Both the position numbers and the translations under genes were made by a program. Below are positions 51,063 to 60,067 of a DNA stretch of 64,000 nucleotides, piece by piece; the first letter of the stretch is position 1, and the number at the start of each line of letters is the position of its first letter. The DNA is taken from positions 62,001-126,000 of the forward strand of contig NZ_JPKG01000057.1 in the NCBI RefSeq assembly GCF_000735605.1, read 5' to 3'. The notes below the pieces were generated by a model, which did not search any database, was not told where the DNA came from, and saw nothing but the letters and a program-made list of their open reading frames with translations. The stretch comes from Allobosea sp. LC85 (GTDB lineage: Bacteria; Pseudomonadota; Alphaproteobacteria; Rhizobiales; Beijerinckiaceae).

Positions 51063-52003
51063 CAGTAGCGCACCCTCGGGTCGAGCAGCGCATAGCCGAT
51101 GTCGATCGTCAGGTTGATCAGCACATACACGGCTGAAAACAGCAGGATGACGCCCTGGATCACCGGATAGTCGCGCTTCAGGATGGCGTCGACGACCAGG
51201 CGGCCGACGCCGGGAATGTTGAACACCGTCTCGATCACCACGACGCCGCTGATCAGGAGCGCGACGCCGATGCCGATGACGGTGAGGATCGGGATCGCGG
51301 CGTTCCGCAGCGCGTGATGCGTGACGACCAGCCGTTCGACGACACCTTTTGCGCGCGCCGTGCGGATGAAATCCTCGCCCATCATCTCGAGCACGCTGGC
51401 CCGCGTGATCCGCGCGATCAGCACCATATAGGCGAGGCCGAGCGTCACAGTGGGCAGCGCGATGGTGCGCAGAAACGGCAGGAATCCCTTGGAGATGCTG
51501 GTGAAGCCCTGCACCGGCGCCCAGCCGAGCTGCAGCGAAAACACATAGATCATGCAGTAGCCGAGCACGAAGGCAGGCACGGAGAAGCCGACCACCGACA
51601 CCACCATGAGCGTGCGATCGAGCCAGCTTCCAGCCGTCGCTCCGGCGACGGTGCCGAGCGGCACGGCGACAAGGATCGCGAAGATCATGGTGGCAAGGGC
51701 CAATGAAAGGGTCGGCTCGACGCGCTGCAGGATCAGGTCGGCCACCGGCAGATTGGTGAAGATCGAGGTGCCGAGATCGCCCGACAGCATGGTCCGCAGC
51801 CAGACCAGGAACTGCGTCAGCAGCGGCTGGTCGAGGCCGAGCGCCACGCGGATGCGCTGGACGGCCTCGGCATCCGCGTTCTCGCCGGCGATGACGAGCG
51901 CGGGGTCGCCCGGGCTCAATCTGAGCAGCAGGAATACGACGATCGAGACGACGGCCATCACAGGAATGACGGCGAGCATCCGCTTGGCGATGAAAGCGAG
52001 CAT
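51062..52003 (-). CDS. Dpp/Opp-type ABC importer permease B
   Basis: 313 residues. Starts FIAKRMLAVIPVMAVVSIVV, six membrane segments, LLRLSPGDPALVIAGENADA and LGLDQPLLTQFLVWLRTMLS (DppB N-terminal motifs) and an EAA-type loop around RTARAKGVVERLVVTHHALR. First gene of the importer operon. The promoter region (52004-52240) has several GTATRCAA half-sites that look like regulator targets. Confidence 0.93.
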   Translation of the reverse strand: MLAFIAKRMLAVIPVMAVVSIVVFLLLRLSPGDPALVIAGENADAEAVQRIRVALGLDQPLLTQFLVWLRTMLSGDLGTSIFTNLPVADLILQRVEPTLSLALATMIFAILVAVPLGTVAGATAGSWLDRTLMVVSVVGFSVPAFVLGYCMIYVFSLQLGWAPVQGFTSISKGFLPFLRTIALPTVTLGLAYMVLIARITRASVLEMMGEDFIRTARAKGVVERLVVTHHALRNAAIPILTVIGIGVALLISGVVVIETVFNIPGVGRLVVDAILKRDYPVIQGVILLFSAVYVLINLTIDIGYALLDPRVRY

Positions 52004-52032
52004 GAGCCTGTCCCATTCAATGTGGACGCATT

Positions 52033-52065
52033 TTGTGTACGATATATTGCTTCAATAGTATACAA
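52033..52065. promoter_or_regulatory. Inverted TTGTGTAC / GTATACAA half-sites before the Dpp-type operon
   Basis: TTGTGTAC at 52033-52040 and GTATACAA at 52058-52065 form an imperfect inverted pair in an AT-rich segment about 30-60 bases before the permease B start. The central GTATAC resembles the GntR operator at 44721, so the same FCD regulator could act here. Confidence 0.4.
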
Positions 52066-52686
52066 TAATAGTTGGGTCGCAATCCATTTTCCGAGGGCTC
52101 CAGCGGCAAGCGCAACCGGCGCCGGGGCCGCATACCGGCGATTCTCGCGGAATTTTTGGTTTCTGGAATGGATTTGCCTGACTCATGCGCAATCCGTGGC
52201 CAAACCGTATGCAAAAAGCCATAAAACTTGCATACCGCCAGCAGCAAGCGCATCGGCGCCTTGCGAGCATGTCGGCTTCTCCTCGGCCACACGAAGCTAC
52301 GCCGTGCGCAACCTCGGCATCGAGACGGCCTCATTATATCCGAACAGGCGGAAGCTGTGACCTGAGGCATGTCGGGCAACCGCCGTGCCAGGTCCGGCCC
52401 GCCGCATGAATGCGAGAGTGGACGAGACCGAAAGCAAGCACTCGATCGTCACCAATGAAGGTTTGGGTGGAGAGATGCTGGGATCAAGTCACGTCGGGCG
52501 AGGGCGGTGAAGCCGGAGTTGGGCGCTTGCCCATGTCCCGGCTTCAGAGTGCTCCATGGGACGCGCCGGAAGGAGCGATGGCCGAGGGGGCATGGCCATG
52601 CGGCTTCGCTGGAGGCCACGACATCAGCGTTCCCCCGACCGCAAGCGCACGCGCCGTGATCCCGGTCCGGCTGAAAGCAGTCCTTG
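52066..52686. other. Long gene-free control region upstream of the Dpp-type operon
   Basis: Apart from the dyad at 52207-52235 and the sites at 52033-52065, I find no supported gene or RNA in these 620 bases. Short frames here are shadows of the aldolase/phosphatase gene or random. The first 150 bases are visibly AT-richer than the neighbours, as expected for a promoter. Confidence 0.45.
52207..52235. promoter_or_regulatory. Dyad GTATGCAA-N13-TTGCATAC
   Basis: Perfect 8-base arms with 13 bases between, giving 21 bases from centre to centre, two helical turns. Located about 210 bases upstream of the permease B start. Arms share the GTATRCAA pattern with the proximal pair, so a single regulator with several sites is plausible. 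Confidence 0.5.
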
Positions 52687-53832
52687 CTACTCGACGGTCG
52701 CAGGCTCGCTCGCTTCGCGCATCCTGAAGCGCTCGACCAACCCGCCGACAGTGTCGCGGAAGCCGCCATATTCCAGCTCCGAATAGGGCAGCATCGCCGC
52801 CCCGGACCAACCCTGGCTGCGCATCTCGAGCGCTTTGCGCTGGGCGCGGCTGCGGACCTCGTCCCATGCCGGATTGTCGAAGAAGTCCGTATGGGATTCG
52901 GAAAAGCGGCCCTGCCTGTCGATGGAGAAGCCGACACAAGAGACGATGGGCAGACAATAAAGACCCGTGACCGCCGTGTTGAGCGGCACCGGCATGAGTG
53001 GCATGACATGCGAGCCCCGCGCGTCGCCACCGACGAAATGCGCCTTGGCGAAGGGCGAGATGATCTCCTCCGGGGCGGGGAAGATCCCCTGGTTCCTGAG
53101 CAGCGCGACGGGGTCGTCCTTGCCCGTGTACTTGCCGGCGATGGCGTGCAGGCGCTGTGCCGAGGCCGCCGCGACCGGCTCGCCATGGGTGCGGGACACA
53201 ATGCGGTCGATGCCGAAGCGCTCATTGTCGCGGAGCAAGGCGGCGATGCGGTAACTGTCTTCCGGTGCATCGAGCTCGATCACGCTGTCGCCGGCCGTGT
53301 TGTCCATGTCGATGATGTGGAAACTGAATCCCTTGATCATCGGGGGCAGCATGAGCCCCGCGCAGTACATCGGGTCGGCAAAGGCCAGGTAGAGCGGCAG
53401 GTTGTAGGCGCCTGGGCCGCATTTATCGGCGGCGAAGACCATGAAGGACTCCGCCGGCCGCACGCCCGAGAGGCTGTGCTCGAAGGTGAGTTCGGCGACA
53501 CCGGGGCCGGCACCGCGAAGGTTTCCGGATGGTGCGTCGACGAGGAGATCCTGGCCCGCGCCGTAGAGCCCGCTACCCCTGGCGATCGCGGTTGCCTCCA
53601 GAAAGGCGTTCCAGGCAAACTCGTGCACCTCGCAACTCCCGGAGCCCCGCACATGGGTCATGAGGATCGCGATATCGTCACCGGTGTGGGAGACGAAGCC
53701 ATCGATCAGCAGGCCACTCTCGATGGCGTGCGAAACCTCGGCCCTGACGCTGTCCAACATGCGCGGTGAGGGCTTCGTGTGCCCACCGACGGAGCCCACA
53801 TCGGCCTTGATGACGGAAACGGTCAGTCTCAT
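52687..53832 (-). CDS. Fructose-1,6-bisphosphate aldolase/phosphatase (archaeal type, class V FBPase)
   Basis: 381 residues. The whole chain follows PF01950: MRLTVSVIKADVGSVGGHTK (metal-binding start), FVSHTGDDIAILMTHVRG, VHEFAWNAFLEATAIA, QDLLVDAPSGNLRGAGPG (lid and substrate loop), MVFAADKCGPGAYNLPLYLA, GFSFHIIDMDNTAGDS and YRIAALLRDNERFGID. The enzyme condenses triose phosphates and dephosphorylates the product to fructose 6-phosphate in gluconeogenesis, with Mg2+; it is typical of archaea and a few deep-branching bacteria. GGAG lies seven bases before ATG 53832; the longer frame to 53925 is not supported. Presence in a proteobacterium indicates gene transfer or a specialised carbon route. 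Confidence 0.93.
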   Translation of the reverse strand: MRLTVSVIKADVGSVGGHTKPSPRMLDSVRAEVSHAIESGLLIDGFVSHTGDDIAILMTHVRGSGSCEVHEFAWNAFLEATAIARGSGLYGAGQDLLVDAPSGNLRGAGPGVAELTFEHSLSGVRPAESFMVFAADKCGPGAYNLPLYLAFADPMYCAGLMLPPMIKGFSFHIIDMDNTAGDSVIELDAPEDSYRIAALLRDNERFGIDRIVSRTHGEPVAAASAQRLHAIAGKYTGKDDPVALLRNQGIFPAPEEIISPFAKAHFVGGDARGSHVMPLMPVPLNTAVTGLYCLPIVSCVGFSIDRQGRFSESHTDFFDNPAWDEVRSRAQRKALEMRSQGWSGAAMLPYSELEYGGFRDTVGGLVERFRMREASEPATVE

Positions 53833-53958
53833 GGCAATTCTCCGGCCCCCTGTCCCCGGCGACCGCACGGTCGTGCCGACGGTCTCCGCGGGAGGGCCGG
53901 CGCGGCTTGCGTTGACAAGAAACAACCATCGGGCGCCGCCACCGGTTCCGCACGCGTT

Positions 53959-54603
53959 TTAGCGCCGCGTCCTGAGGGTCTGGAGCCGATCCGTCAGCCC
54001 CTCGGCCAGGCAAAGCGGCCAACGGGGAATTTCGACCCAAGTGAGACCTTCGCGGCGCGCCGCTGAACGGTCAAAAATGGCCCGGAGCTGACGCGATGGA
54101 GGTCCGTTTAGGGGCATTCTGGTTGCTAAGCGGCAGTCGGAGAAGGCTCGACGAGTGCAGCGGCGACCACCGTACCACTTGGAGGGCTGGACGCTCCGGT
54201 AGATGAACTCCTTGACCCCGGATGCGTCTCGTATCCACATCAGGCGCTTCCCGACGACACGATCCTCCTCATCGGCGTCGAGGAGAACCGCCAGCCCCTC
54301 CTCATGGCTCGACATGCTGAAGAGGATGCGCATCACGCGGGCATTCTGGTTCTTCGCCTGTTTCGCCTCTGTGGGCTCGTATTGGAGCATGCGGCGATCG
54401 CCCCCGCCGAACTTGAAATCGTCGGGGGTGCGGTAGGCGTACTGGATCCCCCACCCCTGGCGAAGCAGTTCGGAGTGCAACGCCTGGAGTGTGTCACGGA
54501 GGCCCAAGCGGGTCGCCAGGTCCAGGACCTGCTTCATCTGCCCTTCGCCGGTATCGTGCCAGACGAGACAAAACGGCGGCTGAAAACGGAGCTTGACCTC
54601 CAT
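53959..54603 (-). CDS. Unrecognised 214-residue protein
   Basis: I do not recognise the family. The first 140 residues have normal protein composition (LRFQPPFCLVWHDTGEGQMK, QVLDLATRLGLRDTLQALHS, VMRILFSMSSHEEGLAVLLD), while the last 70 residues are basic and less convincing. No signal peptide, no membrane segment. The ribosome site before ATG 54603 is weak. Composition looks less GC-rich at third positions than its neighbours (by eye), hinting at transfer. It lies on the same strand as the aldolase/phosphatase, 126 bases upstream. Confidence 0.5.
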   Translation of the reverse strand: MEVKLRFQPPFCLVWHDTGEGQMKQVLDLATRLGLRDTLQALHSELLRQGWGIQYAYRTPDDFKFGGGDRRMLQYEPTEAKQAKNQNARVMRILFSMSSHEEGLAVLLDADEEDRVVGKRLMWIRDASGVKEFIYRSVQPSKWYGGRRCTRRAFSDCRLATRMPLNGPPSRQLRAIFDRSAARREGLTWVEIPRWPLCLAEGLTDRLQTLRTRR

Positions 54604-54845
54604 GCCCGATTAAAGAAGCGGACGCGTTCACATGCGCCAATTCGTCCAGAATGCCATGGCGATGAAGCGCATCGAGATCGCGGTCGTGACTTTCGGTTCT
54701 GTGAATGTCGTGAACGACTTCGTCACCCCCGACGCATTCCACCCTTCCGCCCACCCTTCCGCGCGAGAGATGGAATCGAGGGAGCGGAGGTCTACCGCGC
54801 GGCGTGATGCGCGCCGGCTGGTGCGCAACAGGCGGCCGCCCTTCA

Positions 54846-56633
54846 TCACGTCTCGGCGTCCTGATGAAGCTGGCCGCCACGCAGGAGCCGGCGCGCGATG
54901 TCCGCTGTCTGCAGGGCGGCGCGTTCGGTCGGCGCATGGGCGGCGAGGTAGCGGCCGACCGCGATCAGAATGCGCCGGCCCTCAGCGGTATCGCCCCACT
55001 CGGCGAACTGCCGAACGCCCGCCTCGAGCATCTGATAGGCGTGGAAGCCCGCATCCTCGCGTAACAGGGCGTGCGCCAAGGTCGCGATCAGCGCGTGGGG
55101 CGGGTAACCGCGCGTGAGATGGCGCGCAATCAAGCGCCCGACCGTATCGACCTGCCGCTGCCGGTCGAAAGCATCGAGCAGGGCAGCGCTGATCTCGGCG
55201 GCATCGGTGGGCAGGTCATCCAGCGTGTCGCTGTCCTCGCCAGGCATGCGCGCAGGCGGCACGTTGAGATAGCGCGCAAGATAAAGCGCCATTGCCCCGT
55301 GAAGGATCCCCCGCACACCGTCGACAGGGCTGCGATGGTCCGCGGCCCCGGCGCCGATCCGCTTGAGCACCTGGTGGATGGCGTTGGCATAGGTGAAGAC
55401 ATGGTGAGCGGTCTCCCAGTCGGCGTGCTCATTGGCGCTGCCGAAACGCGCCACCCGCAGCGCCGCCGCGTAGGCCAGAGACCGGCCGAGATCAACAGGC
55501 GTTGCTCCTGCACGGACCGCTGTTTTGATCGCATCCATGATCGCGGCCGCATTGTCACCAAGGAGGTTTTCGGCCAGGGCCGTATGATTAGCCCAGCGGC
55601 CGGCGCTGCCGCCGGCGTCAAACAGGCGCGGCAACTCGGAGGCGGTCTCCGCGCACAATGCGACGAGATCCGCCGGCTGGCGCCACGCGGTCGCCTCCTC
55701 GGCGCCACGTGCCGCCACCATCTGGCCGACTACCGTCGGCAGTACGGCGGCTGCGTGCTCCCAGCCGATCAGGTCCAGGCATTCGAGGACCTTGTTGATG
55801 AAATCGAGCGAATGCCCGCCGTCGGCGTAGACGCGATCCGTGGCGGCCGCGACTAGCAGGTCGGCGAGCGCATTCGGCGCCACGCCTGCTGCGATGGCGG
55901 TGAGCACGGTGCGTTCGGCTGCCTCGCGGTGGCGCACGGCCGTCCAGCGCCGGAGCCAGCGCGTGAGCGTAGCGAGAGCAGGCCGGCTTGCGAGCGGAGC
56001 GCGCTCCCGGCGCGGCGCTTGCCCGTCGCAGTCCGCGGCGACGCGGCGTGCTCCGTGGAACAGGGCGAGGTAGACGTCCTCCTCGCCCAACACCGGCAAG
56101 ATGTTGCCGACTGCAGTGAGGATCGTCAGACCTATGCCCCAGCCGTCGCGGTTGGCGGCGCCGAACAGCGCAACCTGCCGCCCGATGTCGCGCGGCGGCA
56201 CGCCGGCCGCCAGTTCCCCCTGTACGGCCTTGGCGACGATGAGGCTGAGATCGTGGGCGAGACCATCCTCGAGGCGGCTGCGCCAGTGTCCAGCGGGATC
56301 GGCATAGCCAAAACTCGGGCTCACCCAGATCTCTCCGTCCGCGCGCATCTCGACGGGACAGGTCGGCACATCGTCCGCCCACAAGTCGAAGGTGCAGCCG
56401 CTCGCCAGATCGAAACGAGCGTGGTGCCAATGGCAGGTCAGGACGCCGTCCTCGACGCTGCCGCGATCGAGCGGAAAGCCCATATGGGGGCAGCGATTGT
56501 CGAGTGCGAAGACGCGCCCGCCGTCGTGAACGACCAGGATCGGGCGATGGGGCCCGTGCACGACGAGCCGCCCCTTGGCCTTCAATTCCTGAAGACTGCC
56601 CGCGCGGACGAAATCCTTGTCTTGCGTATCCAT
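54846..56633 (-). CDS. Rieske [2Fe-2S] domain fused to a long helical domain
   Basis: 595 residues. Residues 1-115 are a Rieske ferredoxin with both cluster motifs: CPHMGF (Cys-x-His) and CHWHHARF (Cys-x-x-His), as in ring-hydroxylating dioxygenase ferredoxins. The remaining about 480 residues are predominantly helical, with repeated blocks such as LDFINKVLECLDLIGWEHAA, AHHVFTYANAIHQVLKRIGA and REDAGFHAYQMLEAGVRQFA; histidines spaced through helices could bind a second cofactor. No known catalytic domain is obvious. GGAG lies seven bases before ATG 56633. It stands upstream of nothing on its strand within reach and 176 bases after the aldehyde dehydrogenase gene, so it may share regulation with it. 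Confidence 0.85.
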   Translation of the reverse strand: MDTQDKDFVRAGSLQELKAKGRLVVHGPHRPILVVHDGGRVFALDNRCPHMGFPLDRGSVEDGVLTCHWHHARFDLASGCTFDLWADDVPTCPVEMRADGEIWVSPSFGYADPAGHWRSRLEDGLAHDLSLIVAKAVQGELAAGVPPRDIGRQVALFGAANRDGWGIGLTILTAVGNILPVLGEEDVYLALFHGARRVAADCDGQAPRRERAPLASRPALATLTRWLRRWTAVRHREAAERTVLTAIAAGVAPNALADLLVAAATDRVYADGGHSLDFINKVLECLDLIGWEHAAAVLPTVVGQMVAARGAEEATAWRQPADLVALCAETASELPRLFDAGGSAGRWANHTALAENLLGDNAAAIMDAIKTAVRAGATPVDLGRSLAYAAALRVARFGSANEHADWETAHHVFTYANAIHQVLKRIGAGAADHRSPVDGVRGILHGAMALYLARYLNVPPARMPGEDSDTLDDLPTDAAEISAALLDAFDRQRQVDTVGRLIARHLTRGYPPHALIATLAHALLREDAGFHAYQMLEAGVRQFAEWGDTAEGRRILIAVGRYLAAHAPTERAALQTADIARRLLRGGQLHQDAET

Positions 56634-56809
56634 GGGCGACTCCGGCCCGTGATCATCCGCGGCGAGAAGCAGGCGTCCGCTGACGCTTCAATGCGGCTGC
56701 ACAAGAATGTAGTGACGTTGCCGCCAACTTACCCGGCGGCGAGCTTGGTCTGGTGGTTGAATTCGCCTTGTTGGCGTGTGCACGCTCAAGATGGCCAGCC
56801 TGATCCGCC

Positions 56810-58363
56810 TCAGCGTGGCGGCGGCGGGAGCGTCAAGTTGACGTTGATCGTCTTCGTCTCGGTGAAGCTGTCGAGCATGCCTTCGAGCGACATCTCGCGC
56901 CCGATCCCGCTTTCCTTGATACCGCCGTAAGACTGGCCAAGCAACTGGCCACCGCCTTGGTTCACCTGGACCCAGCCCGCCTCAACCGCGTGCGCGGCGC
57001 GCAGCGCCTGGCCGATGTCGCGCGACCAGACGTAGGCGGCCAGCCCGTAGTGGCTCTCGTTCGCCATGCGGATCGCCTCGGCTTCGTCGCGCCAGGGGAT
57101 CGCGACCAGGACCGGCCCGAAGATCTCCTCCCGGGCGAGCCGCCAGTCGTTCGACGCGTCGGCAAAGATCGTTGGGATCGCGAAGTACCCCGTCGCGAGC
57201 GGACCTTCGCGCGGCGGCAATCCACCGGTCACGCGGCGTGCGTCGGGCCGGCGGAGGCCTTCCTCGATGTAGCCGCAGACCTTCGTGAACTGGCGCTCGT
57301 TGATGATCGAGCCGATGTCGGTCGCCTCGTCGAGCGGGTCGCCGATCTTCAGAGCCTCCACTTTGGCGGCGAGCTTGTCGAGGAACGGCTCGAAGATGTC
57401 GGCGTGCAGGAACAGCCGCGATCCCGCCGTGCAGGACTGGCTCTGGCGCGTAAAGCGCATCGAAGCGATGATGCCCTCGACGACCCAGTCCTCGTCCGCA
57501 TCGGGAAAGACGATGGACGGGCTCTTTCCGCCGAGCTCAAGCGAGACAGGGACCACCCGGTCGGCCGCTGCCCGCATGATCGCCTTGCCGACCGCGGTCG
57601 AGCCCGTGAAGCTCAGCTTGCGGATGCGGGGATGGGCGGTGAGCGGCCCGCCGCACTCCGCACCGTAGCCCGTAAGGACGTTGACCACCCCCGGCGGGAG
57701 GTGCGCCTGACAGATCTCCGCGATCATGAGCACGGCAAGCGGCGCATCCTCGGCGGCCTTGAGCACGAGGGTGTTACCTGCGCAGATCGCGGGGGCGATC
57801 TTGAGCGACGCGAGCTGGGCCGGGGCATTCCACGGCACGATCGCGCCGACGATGCCGATCGGCTCGCGTCGCGTGTAGCTGAGCATCGATTCGCCGAGCG
57901 GGACGGTCGTGCCCTTCAACTCGCTCGCGAGGCCGCCGAAATAGCGGAACACATCGGCGACCCACTTGGCCTCTCCGCGCGCCTGCGTGCGGAGAGCGTT
58001 GCCGGTCTCGCTGGCGATGAGCCGCGCCAGCTCCTCCTCGCGGGCTTCCAGAGCCACGGCGATGGCTAGGCACGCCCGCCCGCGGTCCCGCGCCGGAATC
58101 CGCGCCCAGGCCGGGCCTGCGGCGCCAGCCGCCGCGACCGCGAGATCGACGTCCACGGCCCCACCGCGCGGCACCTCCCCGAACGGCTCCTTCCGGCCCG
58201 GGTTCTCGACTACGATCGCCTGGCCTGAGGCGGCGTCGCACCACTCTCCGCCGATCAGCATCTGCCGTCTGAGATAGGCCGATCCCGGTCCCTCCGAACC
58301 GTTTCCGCCGGTGCGCTCCGGGTGGCCGTCCAACGATAGGTCTTCGCGATGAAGCGTGGTCAT
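56810..58363 (-). CDS. NAD(P)-dependent aldehyde dehydrogenase
   Basis: 517 residues of the ALDH superfamily. The catalytic Cys is in QSQSCTAGSRLFL, the general base Glu in VSLELGGKSPSIVFPDADED and the cofactor loop GFTGSTAVG-like in RKLSFTGSTAVGKAIM; the EEIFGPVL and KESGIGREMSLEG blocks complete the fold. It converts an aldehyde to an acid; the substrate is not predictable. ATG 58363 has AGGAG ten bases upstream. It is divergent from nothing, and lies between the LysR gene and the Rieske fusion on the same strand, so the three may form a transcript. Confidence 0.93.
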   Translation of the reverse strand: MTTLHREDLSLDGHPERTGGNGSEGPGSAYLRRQMLIGGEWCDAASGQAIVVENPGRKEPFGEVPRGGAVDVDLAVAAAGAAGPAWARIPARDRGRACLAIAVALEAREEELARLIASETGNALRTQARGEAKWVADVFRYFGGLASELKGTTVPLGESMLSYTRREPIGIVGAIVPWNAPAQLASLKIAPAICAGNTLVLKAAEDAPLAVLMIAEICQAHLPPGVVNVLTGYGAECGGPLTAHPRIRKLSFTGSTAVGKAIMRAAADRVVPVSLELGGKSPSIVFPDADEDWVVEGIIASMRFTRQSQSCTAGSRLFLHADIFEPFLDKLAAKVEALKIGDPLDEATDIGSIINERQFTKVCGYIEEGLRRPDARRVTGGLPPREGPLATGYFAIPTIFADASNDWRLAREEIFGPVLVAIPWRDEAEAIRMANESHYGLAAYVWSRDIGQALRAAHAVEAGWVQVNQGGGQLLGQSYGGIKESGIGREMSLEGMLDSFTETKTINVNLTLPPPPR

Positions 58364-58535
58364 CGGAACAGTCTCCTACGTTCTCAATCAGACGGCGAGG
58401 AGGCCAGCTCGCCCTCGATCATACGCCCCTTCCAGAGCCGAAGGAATGTGAGCACATCATGCTTGGGTCGGAGGTTAGTCCCGGCGAGGTTTCGAAAAAC
58501 TCTTGTTGATGCGCTTGGCGACGGTGCGCCCGGCG

Positions 58536-59516
58536 TTACTGGTGTGGACGTATACCTCGAGGAACAGCCGCGCCGATCGCCGCCGCCGTCTCGACGCCGT
58601 TACGCGCGCGCGGGCCGCCGCGGATGGTGTCGATCACGGCGCGGAGCGGCGGCGCCATCTGCCGCTGGGCCGGATAGCAGAGGTAGTAGCCGGGGAAGGG
58701 AGCGGACCAGGTCTCGAGCAGCGTGACGAGGCGGCCCTCAGCGATGTGGGGCGCGATCAGCTGTTGGCTGGCGAAGGCGACGCCGACCCCGTCGACCGCC
58801 GCCTGCACCCCGAAGTCCTTCATGTTGGAGATCAGGGGGCCGTCGAGGGCGACCTCGAACCACTTGCCGTTTTCCATGAACTCCCATTTGTACGGCGTCT
58901 TCTGCCCCGGCCATCGCCAGCCGATGCAGCGATGGGCGAGAAGGTCGCGCGGATGGGCCGGCGTCCCGTGCCGGGCGAGATAGTCGGGCGAGGCGACCGC
59001 GGTCTGGCGTAGGTCCGGGCCGAGCTTCACCGCAATGAGGTCCTTGTCGATCACCTCCCCGAGGCGGATGGCGACGTCATAGCCCTCGGCCACGATGTTC
59101 ACGACGGCGTCGTCGAGGGTGACGTCGAGCACGACCTGCGGATACGCGTCGCTGAAGTGACGGAGGATCGGCGTCAGGTAGAGGTCCGCCGCCGCCCGGA
59201 AGCAGTGCACCCGCACGGTCCCGGCGGGATGGGCGCGGCGCTCGCGGGTCTCGCCCAGCGCCTCCGCCAGCTCCTCGACGGCAGGCTGTACCCGTTCGAA
59301 CAGCTTGGCCCCCGCCTCGGTCAGCGAGACGCTGCGGGTGGTGCGGTTGAACAAGCTGACCCCGACCCGCTCCTCGAGCGCTCGGACCATCTGGCTGAGC
59401 GCCGAGGATGACACACCGAGGTTCTCGGCCGCCCGGCTGAAGTTCAGCGAACCGGCGACGGCCACGAAGGCGCGGAGCTGGTTGAAGTCCCCGGCAGACA
59501 GAAGGGAAGGGTTCAT
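58536..59516 (-). CDS. LysR-family transcriptional regulator
   Basis: 326 residues. Helix-turn-helix in the first 65 (LRAFVAVAGSLNFSRAAENL, GVSSSALSQMVRALEERVGV) and an effector domain starting GTVRVHCFRAAADLYLTPIL, typical of LTTRs that act on metabolite genes. AAGG lies six bases before ATG 59516. It is divergent from the NTF2-like gene with a 111-base gap, the normal layout for its target; the aldehyde dehydrogenase lies behind it. Target by inference from position. Confidence 0.92.
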   Translation of the reverse strand: MNPSLLSAGDFNQLRAFVAVAGSLNFSRAAENLGVSSSALSQMVRALEERVGVSLFNRTTRSVSLTEAGAKLFERVQPAVEELAEALGETRERRAHPAGTVRVHCFRAAADLYLTPILRHFSDAYPQVVLDVTLDDAVVNIVAEGYDVAIRLGEVIDKDLIAVKLGPDLRQTAVASPDYLARHGTPAHPRDLLAHRCIGWRWPGQKTPYKWEFMENGKWFEVALDGPLISNMKDFGVQAAVDGVGVAFASQQLIAPHIAEGRLVTLLETWSAPFPGYYLCYPAQRQMAPPLRAVIDTIRGGPRARNGVETAAAIGAAVPRGIRPHQ

Positions 59517-59627
59517 GATCGCCTTCGATTGCTTAGCTCAGCTTACAAGGTTGATTAGCGCGCGCAGATTAAACATTGCCGCCCCATCCTTATACTCTGC
59601 TGGACGCTAGATTTGAAAGGAATCACC

Positions 59628-60023
59628 ATGACACCGCAGGACACGCCCTCGACGGGAAACATAGATGGATTGGTCGCCTTAGCGAAGATCTACTTCGACG
59701 CCGCCTACGCGATGGACGCTGACAAGTTCGCGACCATCTTCGACCCCGCCGCCTTGGTCACCCGGCGCGGCGATGGCAACAGCGTGGTGGTTACCCCTGT
59801 CACCGCCTGGCTCGATGTGGTCCGGAGTCTAACCTCGCCGCAGGACGCCGGCGGCGTGCGCGCCGACCAGATCCTCTCCATCGCCATTACCCGTGACATG
59901 GCGCTGCTCAAGCTCCGCCTGCGGATCCCACCCCGCGAGGTGACCGACCTGCTGTCGTGCTTTTACCTCAACGGGCGCTGGCAGATCGTCCAGAAGGTGT
60001 TCGCCGCCGAGACCCTGGCCTGA
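59628..60023 (+). CDS. NTF2-like/SnoaL-type small protein
   Basis: 131 residues. ALAKIYFDAAYAMDADKFAT (helix with the Asp used in the fold), FDPAALVTRRGDG, then TPVTAWLDVVRSLTSP, ILSIAITRDMALLKLRLRIP and the FYLNGRWQIVQKVFAAETLA end, all as in NTF2-like putative lumazine-binding proteins (PF12893). AAGGA is six bases before ATG 59628; the longer frame begins at TTG 59613 on that site. Divergent from LysR, so probably its target. Family members bind or change small hydrophobic compounds; function unknown. Confidence 0.88.
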   Translation: MTPQDTPSTGNIDGLVALAKIYFDAAYAMDADKFATIFDPAALVTRRGDGNSVVVTPVTAWLDVVRSLTSPQDAGGVRADQILSIAITRDMALLKLRLRIPPREVTDLLSCFYLNGRWQIVQKVFAAETLA

Positions 60024-60067
60024 AAGCTCTGCCATCGATCCCCGTCTCGCCAAGCCGGAAACGAGTG

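Noticed and set aside
50181..52016. Apparent single 611-residue permease
   Set aside because: The N-terminal half reads permease B out of frame; the real genes overlap by one base at 51062.
54604..54845. Small frames on both strands before the Rieske gene
   Set aside because: Each is short, with no good ribosome-binding site and odd composition; neither can be preferred.
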